A DNA stretch of 22,770 bases from a virus, in IMG/VR virus record IMGVR_UViG_3300042879_001279, positions 1 to 22,770 of that record, one strand, 5' to 3'. The notes beneath the pieces were generated by a model, which was given only the letters and a program-made list of their open reading frames with translations, ran no database searches and was not told where the DNA came from. The translations under genes were made by a program, and so were the position numbers. This document shows, one piece after another, positions 15,666 through 22,770 of this stretch (positions are counted from its first letter, which is position 1; every line of letters begins with the position of its first letter).

Positions 15666-17804
15666 TTAAGCAGTAGTAGCTCGAGCTGTCATGTCAAAAA
15701 CCGTCCATGTGTCTGCCGCCGAGCAAAAGCAACGAACACCCTTGCTTGCAGGAATAACCACCGCAGCATTTGTAGACAGCCCATTGATCGCTCCGTTTAG
15801 TGCTGGATATAGCTTTGCAGCGATCGCACTGTTGTTGATCACCTCCATGATGTCTCCAGCAGCACCAGTTGGCAGCTTCACACCCTTAGCCGCACTATCC
15901 GATGTTATAAACGTCGTGTTGGTCGCCGACAAAGCCGCAGCGTCCAGGTGCGTACTTCCAGTTGCAGCCGTAGAGACCGCCGTAACGCTAGCGTATGGAG
16001 CCCACGTACCGTCACCTCGCATGAACTGCCTTGTGTTATTGCTCAACTTCGGCATCAATCCATGATAGGTCGATGTTGCGTTCAAGTCGGTGTTGTCATC
16101 CGGTGTTGCAAAATCATCAAGCTTGATAGCCTTAGCGTCAGCTAGGAATCGCGTGTCCCACAAATCTCCTACCGTAAGCTTTAGCGGAGCAACTCCATTG
16201 ATCAGATACAAGACATCTGTGTCTGCCGCTGAAACCGCACCAGTAAGACCATTGACGTATATTAAAAACTCCGACCAAAAGTGCGATCGAAGATTTGCGA
16301 GCGTCACCTTTGTGTTTGTCGCCCCTTCGTCAACGAGGAACAGATCGCTGTCGGAGAGAGACGCGCTGCTCAAACTACCCACATCAATGCTGCTCGTAAC
16401 AATGCCAGCCACATAGGTCGCCAATGCCCCGACATCCAACTTGTAGCTTGTCGTCGATCTGCGCATCCAAAGGTCGTCGCCAGCTTGAACCGCTGGACTT
16501 GCATCCAGCTTGTCCCACATCTCCGTTTCGACATAAGCGGCGATGTTTGCGCCGGTAATCTTCTTTGGTGTAGTCCCTTCGATCACGTAAAACGTGTCAG
16601 CGTCCTCGAGCGTTGTGAGTGCCGTCAAACCAGAGACGTAAGTTTGGTAGTCCGTCCAAAGCTTCGTTTCGAGCTCTGCCAATGTCGCTTTCTTAGGTGT
16701 CGTGCTATCCCCAACCAGGAAAAGCGATCCAGATGCAAGAGAAGCAGAGGAAAGACCTGTGAGATCCAAAACGCCAGCCTGAACACCCGCGCTGACAAAC
16801 GTCTTGAGTTGATCCACTGTGACACTGTAGGTAACTCCGCCGCGACCAATGATCACCTTGTCGCCAGTAGCGACTGGATTCCCGCTTGTAGCCGACCACC
16901 CAGAAGCCAGGACATAAGTCGAAAGTAGACCAACGTCCAATTTAAGCTGGGTTCCCGATCGGAATATCAAGAAACTGTCGCCAGCAACCGCCGCCACGGC
17001 ACTGGCTGCACTGTTTTGCGTTCCGACCACATACGAGGCGATATTCGCACCCGTAGCTGTCCTGCCAGTACCGCTTCGCTCGAGCAAGAACACATCAGTA
17101 GCGTTTGCTGCCGCCCCCAGCGCCGAGTAGGTATCCCAGGCGCCAGATACAACATCAGCACCAACCTTGCCTTGCACGTAGGTGGCAATCGTCGAGGCAG
17201 TAACCTTGCTCGCTACACCACTGTCGCTCGCATAGAAGGTGTCACCGTCTGCGAGGGTTGCGATGGCCGGCAAGCTAGCCGTGTAAGCCAGGAATTGAGA
17301 GTGGACGCGAGCTGCGATCGCTGAAAATGTAGTCTTTTTCGCTGTCGTCGACTGAGCCACGACATACTGATCCGAATCAGCCAACGTAGCCGTAGCAAGA
17401 CCAGCGATCTCAGCCCCAAGAGCCGTTACCGATGAATCAAGAAACGCCTTGACGTTATCGATGTCGATTTGCTTGAGGATCCCGCCATCGTTGAATACGA
17501 TTTTGTCGCCCGAGACGATAGTTGTACTTGTGTCGATCGCTTCGAGCTTATCAACCACCCAATTGAAGAAATTCTGCGCTGTAAGGATCTTTTCCACATC
17601 CGACTGAAAGGCGACTATCTCATCGGTGTCGGCGAGGGTTGTGATCACCGATGCTTGGTGAAGCTGATCGACCGCAAAAGCAGCAAGCAAAGCCGCAGTG
17701 GCATGACGCGACGAGGTTCCGTCGAGCAACGGGATCTTTTCTGGGCCTGTGAGCGTATCGACCGCAAGACCAGCCACCCAATCTGCAAAACTTACATCAG
17801 GCAT
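15666..17804 (-). CDS. Tail fibre protein with about twelve degenerate 42-residue repeats, 712 aa
   Basis: Residues 56-564 hold about twelve degenerate units of 40-45 residues with the pattern LADxDxFYVxxGTTPKKITxANIAAYV, a layout common in phage tail fibres. Residues 565-602 contain DNTDLNATSTYHGLMPKLSN and FMRGDGTWAP, a typical fibre segment close to the distal domain. The last 90 residues (AAKGVKLPTGAAGDIMEVIN, then LYPALNGAINGL and a W-ended strand) match the beta-sandwich tail-protein C-terminus that follows such shafts. I chose ATG 17804 (MPDVSFADW) because GGAG lies six bases ahead and the preceding gene stops two bases before it (TAG-AC-ATG). An upstream ATG at 17861 would add 19 residues inside the previous gene and has no support. 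Likely role: trimeric host-recognition fibre. Confidence 0.85.
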   Translation of the reverse strand: MPDVSFADWVAGLAVDTLTGPEKIPLLDGTSSRHATAALLAAFAVDQLHQASVITTLADTDEIVAFQSDVEKILTAQNFFNWVVDKLEAIDTSTTIVSGDKIVFNDGGILKQIDIDNVKAFLDSSVTALGAEIAGLATATLADSDQYVVAQSTTAKKTTFSAIAARVHSQFLAYTASLPAIATLADGDTFYASDSGVASKVTASTIATYVQGKVGADVVSGAWDTYSALGAAANATDVFLLERSGTGRTATGANIASYVVGTQNSAASAVAAVAGDSFLIFRSGTQLKLDVGLLSTYVLASGWSATSGNPVATGDKVIIGRGGVTYSVTVDQLKTFVSAGVQAGVLDLTGLSSASLASGSLFLVGDSTTPKKATLAELETKLWTDYQTYVSGLTALTTLEDADTFYVIEGTTPKKITGANIAAYVETEMWDKLDASPAVQAGDDLWMRRSTTSYKLDVGALATYVAGIVTSSIDVGSLSSASLSDSDLFLVDEGATNTKVTLANLRSHFWSEFLIYVNGLTGAVSAADTDVLYLINGVAPLKLTVGDLWDTRFLADAKAIKLDDFATPDDNTDLNATSTYHGLMPKLSNNTRQFMRGDGTWAPYASVTAVSTAATGSTHLDAAALSATNTTFITSDSAAKGVKLPTGAAGDIMEVINNSAIAAKLYPALNGAINGLSTNAAVVIPASKGVRCFCSAADTWTVFDMTARATTA
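16113..17639 (-). repeat. Degenerate coding tandem repeat, about 12 units of roughly 126 bases
   Basis: Units begin at about residues 56, 98, 141, 184, 234, 274, 313, 356, 399, 441, 483 and 527 of the fibre protein. Each has a D-x-aromatic/hydrophobic strand, a basic turn (for example TPKK) and a short helix ending in YV or FV. Similarity is clear at protein level and weak at DNA level, so the expansion is old. Units at 98/141/184, 313/356/399 and 441/483/527 resemble one another position by position, giving a higher-order period of three units. Confidence 0.7.
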
Positions 17805-17814
17805 GTCTATCTCC
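17805..17814 (-). promoter_or_regulatory. Ribosome binding site deciding the fibre start at 17804
   Basis: GGAG on the minus strand at 17814-17811 with six bases to ATG 17804. It lies in the last codons of the upstream gene, whose TAG is at 17807-17809. It supports MPDV rather than the longer upstream start. Confidence 0.65.
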
Positions 17815-19054
17815 ACGCCCCAGAGGGCTCTACCACTGCGTTTGCACCTTCCCACGCCCAATTCCCACTTGGAGCAGACAAAAGAAGGATCATGTATTTT
17901 CCCCTGGCTCTTGGGTAGCTACGGTGATTTACTCCCGCAGTCCAAGTTCCGCTACTGTGGACAGCCGCAGGCGTAGTCCCTGCAATCAATGCCTCAATAG
18001 CCGCCTTGGCGTTGATGCTGACCTGCTCAGCCGTGTCAGCAACCATAACTCTCCAAGTCACGTTCACACTACCAGAGGCGGTGATACCGTGCAATTGGAT
18101 CAGTCTTCCATAGGTGCTTCCGTTTCCCATCAGCACCGGCCCGATCGCGACATAGGATCCTGAGTGCCCAACCTTGAACGGCCAGAACTCCTGCCTTTCC
18201 GTGTCAAACATCCAGGACACCGCTGCAGACGGTATGTGAATGTAAACGGCTCTCGATTCGTGATCGTACTCGAGCACCGTATTAACGTTCGTAACGTTCG
18301 TCAGATGCTCAGGAATCGCATCCTCGGACAACGCCTGCAAGCCGTCGCCAGAAGCCGACACCGTGTAAAGACCATGCGACGAAAGGAAGTAGTATCGATC
18401 GAGATGATCACGGCACCAAGCCTTTGCACCGACCATGCCGACTTCCCGCGAGATGTTTCGAAGCGTTCCGTCTGCAACCGGATCACCCTGGACAACCCAT
18501 AGTGAACCGCTTGTTGCCGCCAGCAAATAGGCATCTTTGTGTGGAATCAGCGAAACCACATCAGACCCTAGTTCACCAGCTTCGGACAACTGCATGACGA
18601 ATGGACGCATCAAATCGCTGACATCAGCGCTGAGCGACCAATCGGTATGGTTTGATTGCCGACTAGCGAAAATCGCCCTTCCAGAAGGACGAATGAAGCG
18701 ATCTCGGTAGATGCACTGCGAAGGATGGCTATTTGGAGCGTTAGCACCTGGAGTCACGTAAACCGTACCACCACTGTGAACAGCCGCAACACCTGTACTA
18801 ACGACAATCCTGTTGCCGCTTGAGTCGGTTATCTTATTACCAGCGCTATCGGTCAAATACCGATCTTCGGTTGCAGGGACGGTCGAAGCACCAGCCTGAA
18901 CCCAAGAGCCACCGCGAAGGCGACCTTGGAAATCTTCCGTTCTGCAATTCACGGCCCAAGGACAAAAATACCTCTCCCGCCTGCCTGCGCTTTGGCGAAA
19001 AGACAGGCGACGATTAACGCCCGATGGGAAAAGTATCTCTTTGCTTGTAGCCAT
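17807..19054 (-). CDS. Putative tail nozzle / beta-propeller protein, 415 aa
   Basis: The sequence has the features of podovirus tail nozzle or DNA-stabilisation proteins (T7 gp12 or P22 gp10 type): a basic N-terminus (LSFRQSAGRRERYFCPWAVN, residues 17-36), then blades with the recurring pattern of a hydrophobic strand plus Gly-aromatic turn. Examples are RFIRPSGRAIFASRQSNHTDW (119-139), IPHKDAYLLAATSGSLWVVQ (170-189) and RYYFLSSHGLYTVS (220-233) followed by ALSEDAIPEHL. A short tandem pair, LTDSAGNKITDSSGNRIV, lies near 67-84. The C-terminal 100 residues are another beta region ending PSGAWR. ATG 19054 is eight bases after the 131-residue gene; its Shine-Dalgarno sequence is weak. It follows the adaptor-like gene with two small genes between, which fits an adaptor-nozzle order. 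The family call rests on pattern resemblance, not on a search. Confidence 0.65.
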   Translation of the reverse strand: MATSKEILFPSGVNRRLSFRQSAGRRERYFCPWAVNCRTEDFQGRLRGGSWVQAGASTVPATEDRYLTDSAGNKITDSSGNRIVVSTGVAAVHSGGTVYVTPGANAPNSHPSQCIYRDRFIRPSGRAIFASRQSNHTDWSLSADVSDLMRPFVMQLSEAGELGSDVVSLIPHKDAYLLAATSGSLWVVQGDPVADGTLRNISREVGMVGAKAWCRDHLDRYYFLSSHGLYTVSASGDGLQALSEDAIPEHLTNVTNVNTVLEYDHESRAVYIHIPSAAVSWMFDTERQEFWPFKVGHSGSYVAIGPVLMGNGSTYGRLIQLHGITASGSVNVTWRVMVADTAEQVSINAKAAIEALIAGTTPAAVHSSGTWTAGVNHRSYPRARGKYMILLLSAPSGNWAWEGANAVVEPSGAWR

Positions 19055-19062
19055 GTCATCAA

Positions 19063-19458
19063 TTACGCGGCAGCTTCAAGACCCGCTACGGTTCCGTTGC
19101 TAGCGATCGTTAGCGCCTTCCACGAGGTAGCAGACTCGCAAAACAGAACGACCATCTGGTTTGCCGCGACTGCTGACTCAGCGTTAGCACCAGAACCACC
19201 GTTGATCGCGATCGTTGCCGGATCCGTCGTTCGCAACTCACCGCCAGTGGCAGCGCCAGCGACAATGACAATCCTACCGGGAACCGGAGCAGGCAAAATG
19301 AGAATGTTATTCGCGTTACCCCAAGTCGGGATAACCATCTGAATGAAAGCCTCATCCGACATCTTGGTTCCGGTGGCAGAAGCGACCAAAGGCACTCTAC
19401 CTGGGCCTCCAGGCATAAACGCCATGAGCAATTCGTGTAAATCGTTATGAGCCGACAT
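19063..19458 (-). CDS. Small beta-rich hypothetical virion protein, 131 aa
   Basis: Not recognised by name. It is a short protein rich in Ala, Gly, Val and Ile with alternating hydrophobic strands, for example NNILILPAPVPGRIVIVAGA (49-68), followed by GGELRTTDPATIAINGGSGA and a strand ending SATSWKALTIASNG. The pattern suggests a single beta-sandwich domain like fibre-tip or decoration domains, and it resembles the C-terminal domain of the fibre gene downstream (residues 625-705 there). The N-terminal 40 residues are different and contain LHELLMAFMPGGPG. ATG 19458 has AAGGGG at 19465-19470 with six bases of spacing. It lies 21 bases after the 107-residue gene and eight bases before the nozzle-like gene. 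Probably a virion accessory protein. Confidence 0.65.
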   Translation of the reverse strand: MSAHNDLHELLMAFMPGGPGRVPLVASATGTKMSDEAFIQMVIPTWGNANNILILPAPVPGRIVIVAGAATGGELRTTDPATIAINGGSGANAESAVAANQMVVLFCESATSWKALTIASNGTVAGLEAAA

Positions 19459-19479
19459 GATTTTCCCCTTGGAAAAAAA

Positions 19480-19803
19480 CTAATCCTTCAACGTAACCCC
19501 AACAACGCCAGCGGCATTGCCTGTGATCTTCAAGAACCTTGCACCAGCCAACGCTTCTGGGATCGGATACGATCGACCAGCCGCAACCGTTGTGGTGATA
19601 GCAGAGTTAGACTCGGTGTAAGCTGCAAGGTAAGTTCCAGTTGCGCTGATGCTGGAATACCAAGTAAGTGTCGTCAGCGAGGATCCGGAGGGTATGTGAA
19701 CCATACCTCTTTCAAAGTCGCCGTAGATGATCTCATCGCTTGCGGAAAGAGTGGTGCCAATGTCCAGATTTTCGATTGAATTGCTGTACCGTGCGGTTGT
19801 CAC
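19480..19803 (-). CDS. Small hypothetical virion protein, 107 aa
   Basis: Not recognised. It is Ser/Thr/Ala-rich and predicted all-beta: SNSIENLDIGTTLSASDEII, then LTTLTWYSSISATGTYLAAY and a C-terminal RFLKITGNAAGVVGVTLKD. This looks like one small carbohydrate-binding-like or decoration-type domain, but no family can be named. The start is GTG at 19803, overlapping the TGA of the adaptor-like gene (GTGA), with a strong AAGGAG at 19811-19816 and seven bases of spacing. Translational coupling with the adaptor-like gene is likely. Position between adaptor-like and nozzle-like genes suggests a small tail component. Confidence 0.65.
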   Translation of the reverse strand: MTTARYSNSIENLDIGTTLSASDEIIYGDFERGMVHIPSGSSLTTLTWYSSISATGTYLAAYTESNSAITTTVAAGRSYPIPEALAGARFLKITGNAAGVVGVTLKD

Positions 19804-21053
19804 TGCGGATCTCCTTCGATTGTCAGTCTGCCTATGCGTTGCTCGCGACTGCGGTAATTGTAATCGAAAACGCTGAATTTGCTATAAGTTCCACGAGGCA
19901 TATCTTGACCCAAACTCGTAGGGCTCGACCTGTCCTGATCATTCCTGATCGCCAGAGCAATCATTTCCAAGTATCTTTTCTCGTGGACATGCTCTCTTTC
20001 CTCGTAATTGTGCTCTGCGGCAGCCAAGCAAGCCTCCAGGAACACTTGGCTGAGCATTTCCCCCCCAATTGGGTACGGATTTGCATCGCTCAGGTCTACG
20101 GGACGCAAAATCATTGGAACTCGGAGCACGTAAGCCGCATCCGGAGCCGGATAAAACGCCAGCGATTTGCGACTCCCGACGTTTGGGTCGAATCTGTCGG
20201 TTCTGACCGAGTAATAAGCGGGACGACCAAACTCAGGGTTTGTTGTCTCAAGCTTCCTGATTGTCGCGTCATGCCGATTGCAAACAGACGGAAACCACTG
20301 GTCTGGCCCTGGGTAGTACGTCAACTCGCTGTCATTGGCGACCGAATCAAACGCAACATCCATCGGGATATCGGTTCTGGCGATCTGGTACGCCGATGCA
20401 CTCGATACCGTAACGGTCGTGTCATCCAGAGATATTTGAGAGTTACTCAGCCGACTTGCTACCGAGTAATACTTGTTGTTTATCCTAAGAATGCTATTAG
20501 CCGCCCATGAAGGGAAAGTCCCGCCGACGAGCGTTACCACGCCCGAGGCGATCGTTACCGTCCCAGTTGCATACGGGGCAGTGGTCGTGACATCGACCAG
20601 AGGCTTGAAAAACGACCAATCATGCGCTGCGTAAACACGACGAAGACCGTCAGTGATGCAATAGCCGATCCTGGTAAGCTGCTCCTGAGTGAAGGATGCA
20701 CCTGCCTCTGCGCCGAAAAGATAGTGCCCGACCCTGTTTACCAAGATCGAATAGTTAATCGGGCCGCCACCTGTCGCGCTCGTTCTAGCTGGGAAGTCCA
20801 ACTCAAAGTGATAAGTTGCGCCGTCGTAAACAAACTCGACATACGCCGTGTAAGCGACATTCACCGCATCAGTAAACTCATACTGGTAGGTTCCAGTAGA
20901 CACTAGAGTCATTGCTGTCCCGTCAGCAACAACAACAGCGTTGGTGTCGTTTCGCTTAACACCATACGTCCCGGTTGGATCGGAAAGCAACGCTGACGTT
21001 ACGTTAGTTGGAACGCCGTCAACCTTAAAAACTTTTCTTATGACGCGAGACAT
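19800..21053 (-). CDS. Putative tail adaptor (head-tail connector) with fused N-terminal beta-sandwich, 417 aa
   Basis: Residues 1-90 form a beta-sandwich-like region: VIRKVFKVDGVPTNVTSALL, then VVVADGTAMTLVSTGTYQYE and FVYDGATYHFELDF, similar to N-terminal domains in phage baseplate or fibre proteins. Residues 100-417 resemble podovirus tail adaptors (T7 gp11 or similar): an N-terminal helix with RIGYCITDGLRRVYAAHDWS (128-147), a beta insert (151-226), then LAFYPAPDAAYVLRVPM and the helical PIGGEMLSQVFLEACLAAAE, ending with repeated YLEMIALAIRNDQ helices. The IGGEMxxQxFLxxCLAxAE pattern is typical of these adaptors. ATG 21053 has GGAG at 21059-21062 with five bases of spacing. It starts two bases after the TAA of the 515-residue gene, and its TGA overlaps the next GTG. 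Likely role: dodecameric connector between portal and nozzle (inference). Confidence 0.65.
   Translation of the reverse strand: MSRVIRKVFKVDGVPTNVTSALLSDPTGTYGVKRNDTNAVVVADGTAMTLVSTGTYQYEFTDAVNVAYTAYVEFVYDGATYHFELDFPARTSATGGGPINYSILVNRVGHYLFGAEAGASFTQEQLTRIGYCITDGLRRVYAAHDWSFFKPLVDVTTTAPYATGTVTIASGVVTLVGGTFPSWAANSILRINNKYYSVASRLSNSQISLDDTTVTVSSASAYQIARTDIPMDVAFDSVANDSELTYYPGPDQWFPSVCNRHDATIRKLETTNPEFGRPAYYSVRTDRFDPNVGSRKSLAFYPAPDAAYVLRVPMILRPVDLSDANPYPIGGEMLSQVFLEACLAAAEHNYEEREHVHEKRYLEMIALAIRNDQDRSSPTSLGQDMPRGTYSKFSVFDYNYRSREQRIGRLTIEGDPQ
19804..19816 (-). promoter_or_regulatory. Strong ribosome binding site for the GTG start at 19803
   Basis: AAGGAG on the minus strand at 19816-19811, seven bases before GTG. 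It lies within the 3' end of the upstream gene and decides the choice of a GTG start in a four-base GTGA overlap. Confidence 0.6.
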
Positions 21054-21055
21054 AA

Positions 21056-22603
21056 TTACTCCAGCGTTATGCTTCTATCTTCAACCGTGATATTAGTGAC
21101 ACCCCCAGCACCACCACCGCCAACTCCACCAACGTCACGGATCGCTTCGAGCGAATCGGTCGTCTCGTTGTAACTTGCCCCCGCTGGGGTCAAGTTGATT
21201 TCGCCTCGGGTGGTCGCATCGGCAGTCTTGCCTGCCAATACTCCTAGCCATTTGGCTAGCGATGTAATCCCTGCAAACAGGGTTTCGGGGATTCGATTAA
21301 CTAAGGCTGTCACGTTGGTCGCCACGGCGGCCAACGCTGTGCTAGTAGCCAAGCCCGACTGAATTTCACTCACTGTGAAGGTCAGGTTCGGAATCATCAT
21401 ATATGCCGATGTCGCGTCTGGCACAGTCGCCCATTGACCTGTCGCCGATCTTGTTCGGATCGTTGCAACTTTTGTTGAGCCGACATAATCCTCGACAAGC
21501 CCAACTTGATCCTGACCGGTTCCGCTGCGGATAAACACTAGCTGCCCGTTGTAAGCATCGTCACTTGCTGATGCACTTGCGTTAAGCGTTATCGTGGTCG
21601 TCGACCCACCTTGTGCTAACCCTTCATTCACCGAGTTCCGGCCTGCATCTGCAAGAATAACAAATTCGCTGGTATTGTCGGGATTGATTCGCCAGTCTCG
21701 ATCGACTGTCGCAACCTTGGTCGAGCCGTTGTATTGCAAAATGAGCCGAGCCTGCCCTGCACCTGTTCCAGTCTCGATAAATATCAATCCAGGATCGTAC
21801 TCGCCATTAGTCGCACTTGCGCCCGCATCAAGCTGGATTTGATTATTGCCCGTCCCTGGCCCCTGTGCTGCCCCGGCCCGAACAATGACATTAGCAAGCT
21901 GTCGCACTCGTCGCCCGGCTGAGGATGCAATGTTGTGAGTCGCGCCGGTCAGCACTTCATCCCATACAATATTCGCTATCGGAGCCCCTGCTTCGTTGGC
22001 CGTCAATGCACCAGCGTCCAACTCGTCGACCAGCGTGACCCGCGAAATGCTACCGCTGTTATCAATCACAAGTAGATTGAAGTTAGCCGGAAATGCCACA
22101 ATCAAATCGGTTTTAGCCTTAATTGCCGCCACTTCGGTATCTACAAAATCATCGATCGCGTCAACGCTGGTTTGCGTCGCTCGGCTTCCGATTGTCTGAT
22201 CGATCCTCGACAACCCAAACGCCGTCGCATCCTGGTAATCGACCGCATCAAGCTCGATCTCGATGTCAACTGGGTGCATGTTTGCAGCACCCCTCAGGCA
22301 TACCTCGACCATCCGAGCACCCGCCGCGATAGCTGCGTCAGGTATATCAATCTCGTACCGTCCCACCCTAGATCCACTGGCGACGATACCCCCTGAGACG
22401 TAACTCCCAAGCGTCTTTGAAACCAGGCCAGTACCGACGCCAAGCTGCGTCCAGGACGACTGGCCCTGTCTTCGATATTCAAGAATAAGACCGCTTGTCG
22501 TATGCGTCAATCCGCTCAAGCCACCACCCGTGGTTGATGTGGTATCGTAGACGATAACAGGAAGCGAAAGCGATGTTAAACCAGCCTTGATTTTACGTCT
22601 CAT
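21056..22603 (-). CDS. Tail fibre / baseplate-type structural protein with two beta repeats, 515 aa
   Basis: Residues 1-130 match the phage BppU-like N-terminal pattern: SLPVIVYDTTSTTGGGLSGL, YEIDIPDAAIAAGARMVEVC, HPVDIEIELDAVDYQDATAF. Residues 130-245 include a helical stretch with IVWDEVLTGATHNIASSAGR, a common connector in such proteins. Two related beta repeats follow, 253-319 and 335-406, both with ITL/IQLxASASA, LVFIxxGTGxxQ and YxGSTKVAT. The end (441-490) has LAKWLGVLAGKTADATTRGE and YNETTDSLEAIRD, again usual in fibre or baseplate proteins, then a Gly-rich stretch and a short strand. ATG 22603 has GGAGGG at 22612-22617 with eight bases of spacing and overlaps the upstream stop by four bases (ATGA). 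Probably a tail or baseplate component located near the head-tail genes. Confidence 0.75.
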   Translation of the reverse strand: MRRKIKAGLTSLSLPVIVYDTTSTTGGGLSGLTHTTSGLILEYRRQGQSSWTQLGVGTGLVSKTLGSYVSGGIVASGSRVGRYEIDIPDAAIAAGARMVEVCLRGAANMHPVDIEIELDAVDYQDATAFGLSRIDQTIGSRATQTSVDAIDDFVDTEVAAIKAKTDLIVAFPANFNLLVIDNSGSISRVTLVDELDAGALTANEAGAPIANIVWDEVLTGATHNIASSAGRRVRQLANVIVRAGAAQGPGTGNNQIQLDAGASATNGEYDPGLIFIETGTGAGQARLILQYNGSTKVATVDRDWRINPDNTSEFVILADAGRNSVNEGLAQGGSTTTITLNASASASDDAYNGQLVFIRSGTGQDQVGLVEDYVGSTKVATIRTRSATGQWATVPDATSAYMMIPNLTFTVSEIQSGLATSTALAAVATNVTALVNRIPETLFAGITSLAKWLGVLAGKTADATTRGEINLTPAGASYNETTDSLEAIRDVGGVGGGGAGGVTNITVEDRSITLE

Positions 22604-22770
22604 TCGCTCATCCCTCCGCTCATTCCTGGCCGGAAAAATATTCCGCCGCCGCCACCAAACGCAGGCCCGTCAAACTCAAACAACTGCAAGACCCGAGTTA
22701 TGTAAGCTGCTGATGTAGTCACCGTTGTATTTGCTGCCGACCAGTTGCTCAGTTGGCTCGCGTTCGTGTC
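22600..22770 (-). CDS. Unidentified structural gene, C-terminal 56 residues only (5' end off the right edge)
   Basis: An open frame enters from the right edge and ends at TGA 22602-22600, overlapping the next ATG by four bases. The visible 56 residues include NWSAANTTVTTSAAYITRVL, then LQLFEFDGPAFGGGGGIFFR and end PGMSGGMSE. The Gly-rich tail and context suggest a virion protein upstream in the same operon. The fragment is too short to name a family. The frame agrees with the tight coupling seen at the other junctions. Confidence 0.6.
   Translation of the reverse strand, partial: DTNASQLSNWSAANTTVTTSAAYITRVLQLFEFDGPAFGGGGGIFFRPGMSGGMSE

Noticed and set aside
16281-16928. 215-codon plus-strand frame opposite the fibre gene
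   Set aside because: Antisense to the repeat region; its Cys/Arg-rich text mirrors the repeats and has no supporting start signals.
15820-17321. GCGATCGC octamers (15820-15827, 17314-17321), the HIP1 element of cyanobacteria
   Set aside because: I noticed only two copies, far below the density that marks cyanobacterial genomes, so I do not take them as host evidence.
16113-17639. CRISPR-like array
   Set aside because: The periodicity is protein-level, degenerate and in frame in one gene; no identical DNA repeats or spacers are present.
17805-17861. Longer start for the fibre gene at ATG 17861
   Set aside because: The extra 19 residues are basic and unlike fibre N-termini, overlap the previous gene and lack a ribosome binding site; ATG 17804 has GGAG and a two-base junction.
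19740-20510. 256-codon open frame on the plus strand
   Set aside because: Lies wholly antisense to the adaptor-like and 107-residue genes; the translation is Arg/Cys/Ile-rich with no family pattern and no ribosome binding site.

Overview
The window looks like the middle of the late (virion) operon of a tailed bacteriophage or prophage, probably one with a short podovirus-like tail. All thirteen coding regions lie on the minus strand, so transcription runs right to left. Stop-start distances are between a 38-base overlap and 47 bases, and I see no internal terminator, tRNA, integrase or insertion sequence. No stretch over 50 bases lacks a gene. Terminase, portal and capsid genes are not in the window. 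Host: the Cys-rich jelly-roll-type protein and several neighbours resemble, from memory, protein families common in planctomycetes. That is a weak inference with no marker gene behind it.

Right part (22770 to 15666): the 3' end of an unidentified structural gene; a 515-residue fibre or baseplate-like protein with two beta repeats; a tail-adaptor-like protein with a fused N-terminal beta-sandwich; two small beta-rich proteins; a tail nozzle (beta-propeller)-like protein; and a 712-residue tail fibre built from about twelve degenerate 42-residue repeats. Middle part (15650 to 9816): a 670-residue coiled-coil protein; a Cys-containing unknown; a strongly Cys-rich protein with a jelly-roll-like N-terminus; and a multidomain protein that I read as zinc ribbon, Erv/ALR-like thiol-oxidase fold, GT8-like glycosyltransferase and a second glycosyltransferase-like domain.

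Left part (9768 to 1): an 831-residue Pro/Gln/Ala-rich protein without cysteine, then a giant gene that runs off the left edge. That gene is open over the whole of 7225 to 1 (at least 2408 residues, checked codon by codon). It carries an Ala/Gly-rich N-terminal region like those of phage ejection or polyvalent proteins, long linkers, an N6-adenine-type DNA methyltransferase (QFSTPP, EPSAGMGG, NPPF) and the beginning of a strawberry-notch-type helicase. This is the layout of virion-carried antirestriction polyvalent proteins such as phage P1 DarB.

Working model (inference): the right-hand genes make the tail and fibres. The coiled-coil, 831-residue and giant proteins are candidates for internal or ejected virion components. 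The glycosyltransferase fusion could modify virion proteins or host glycans, and its Erv-like domain could help fold the adjacent Cys-rich protein. The most unusual items are the zinc ribbon-Erv-GT-GT fusion and the cysteine-free giant methyltransferase-helicase protein.
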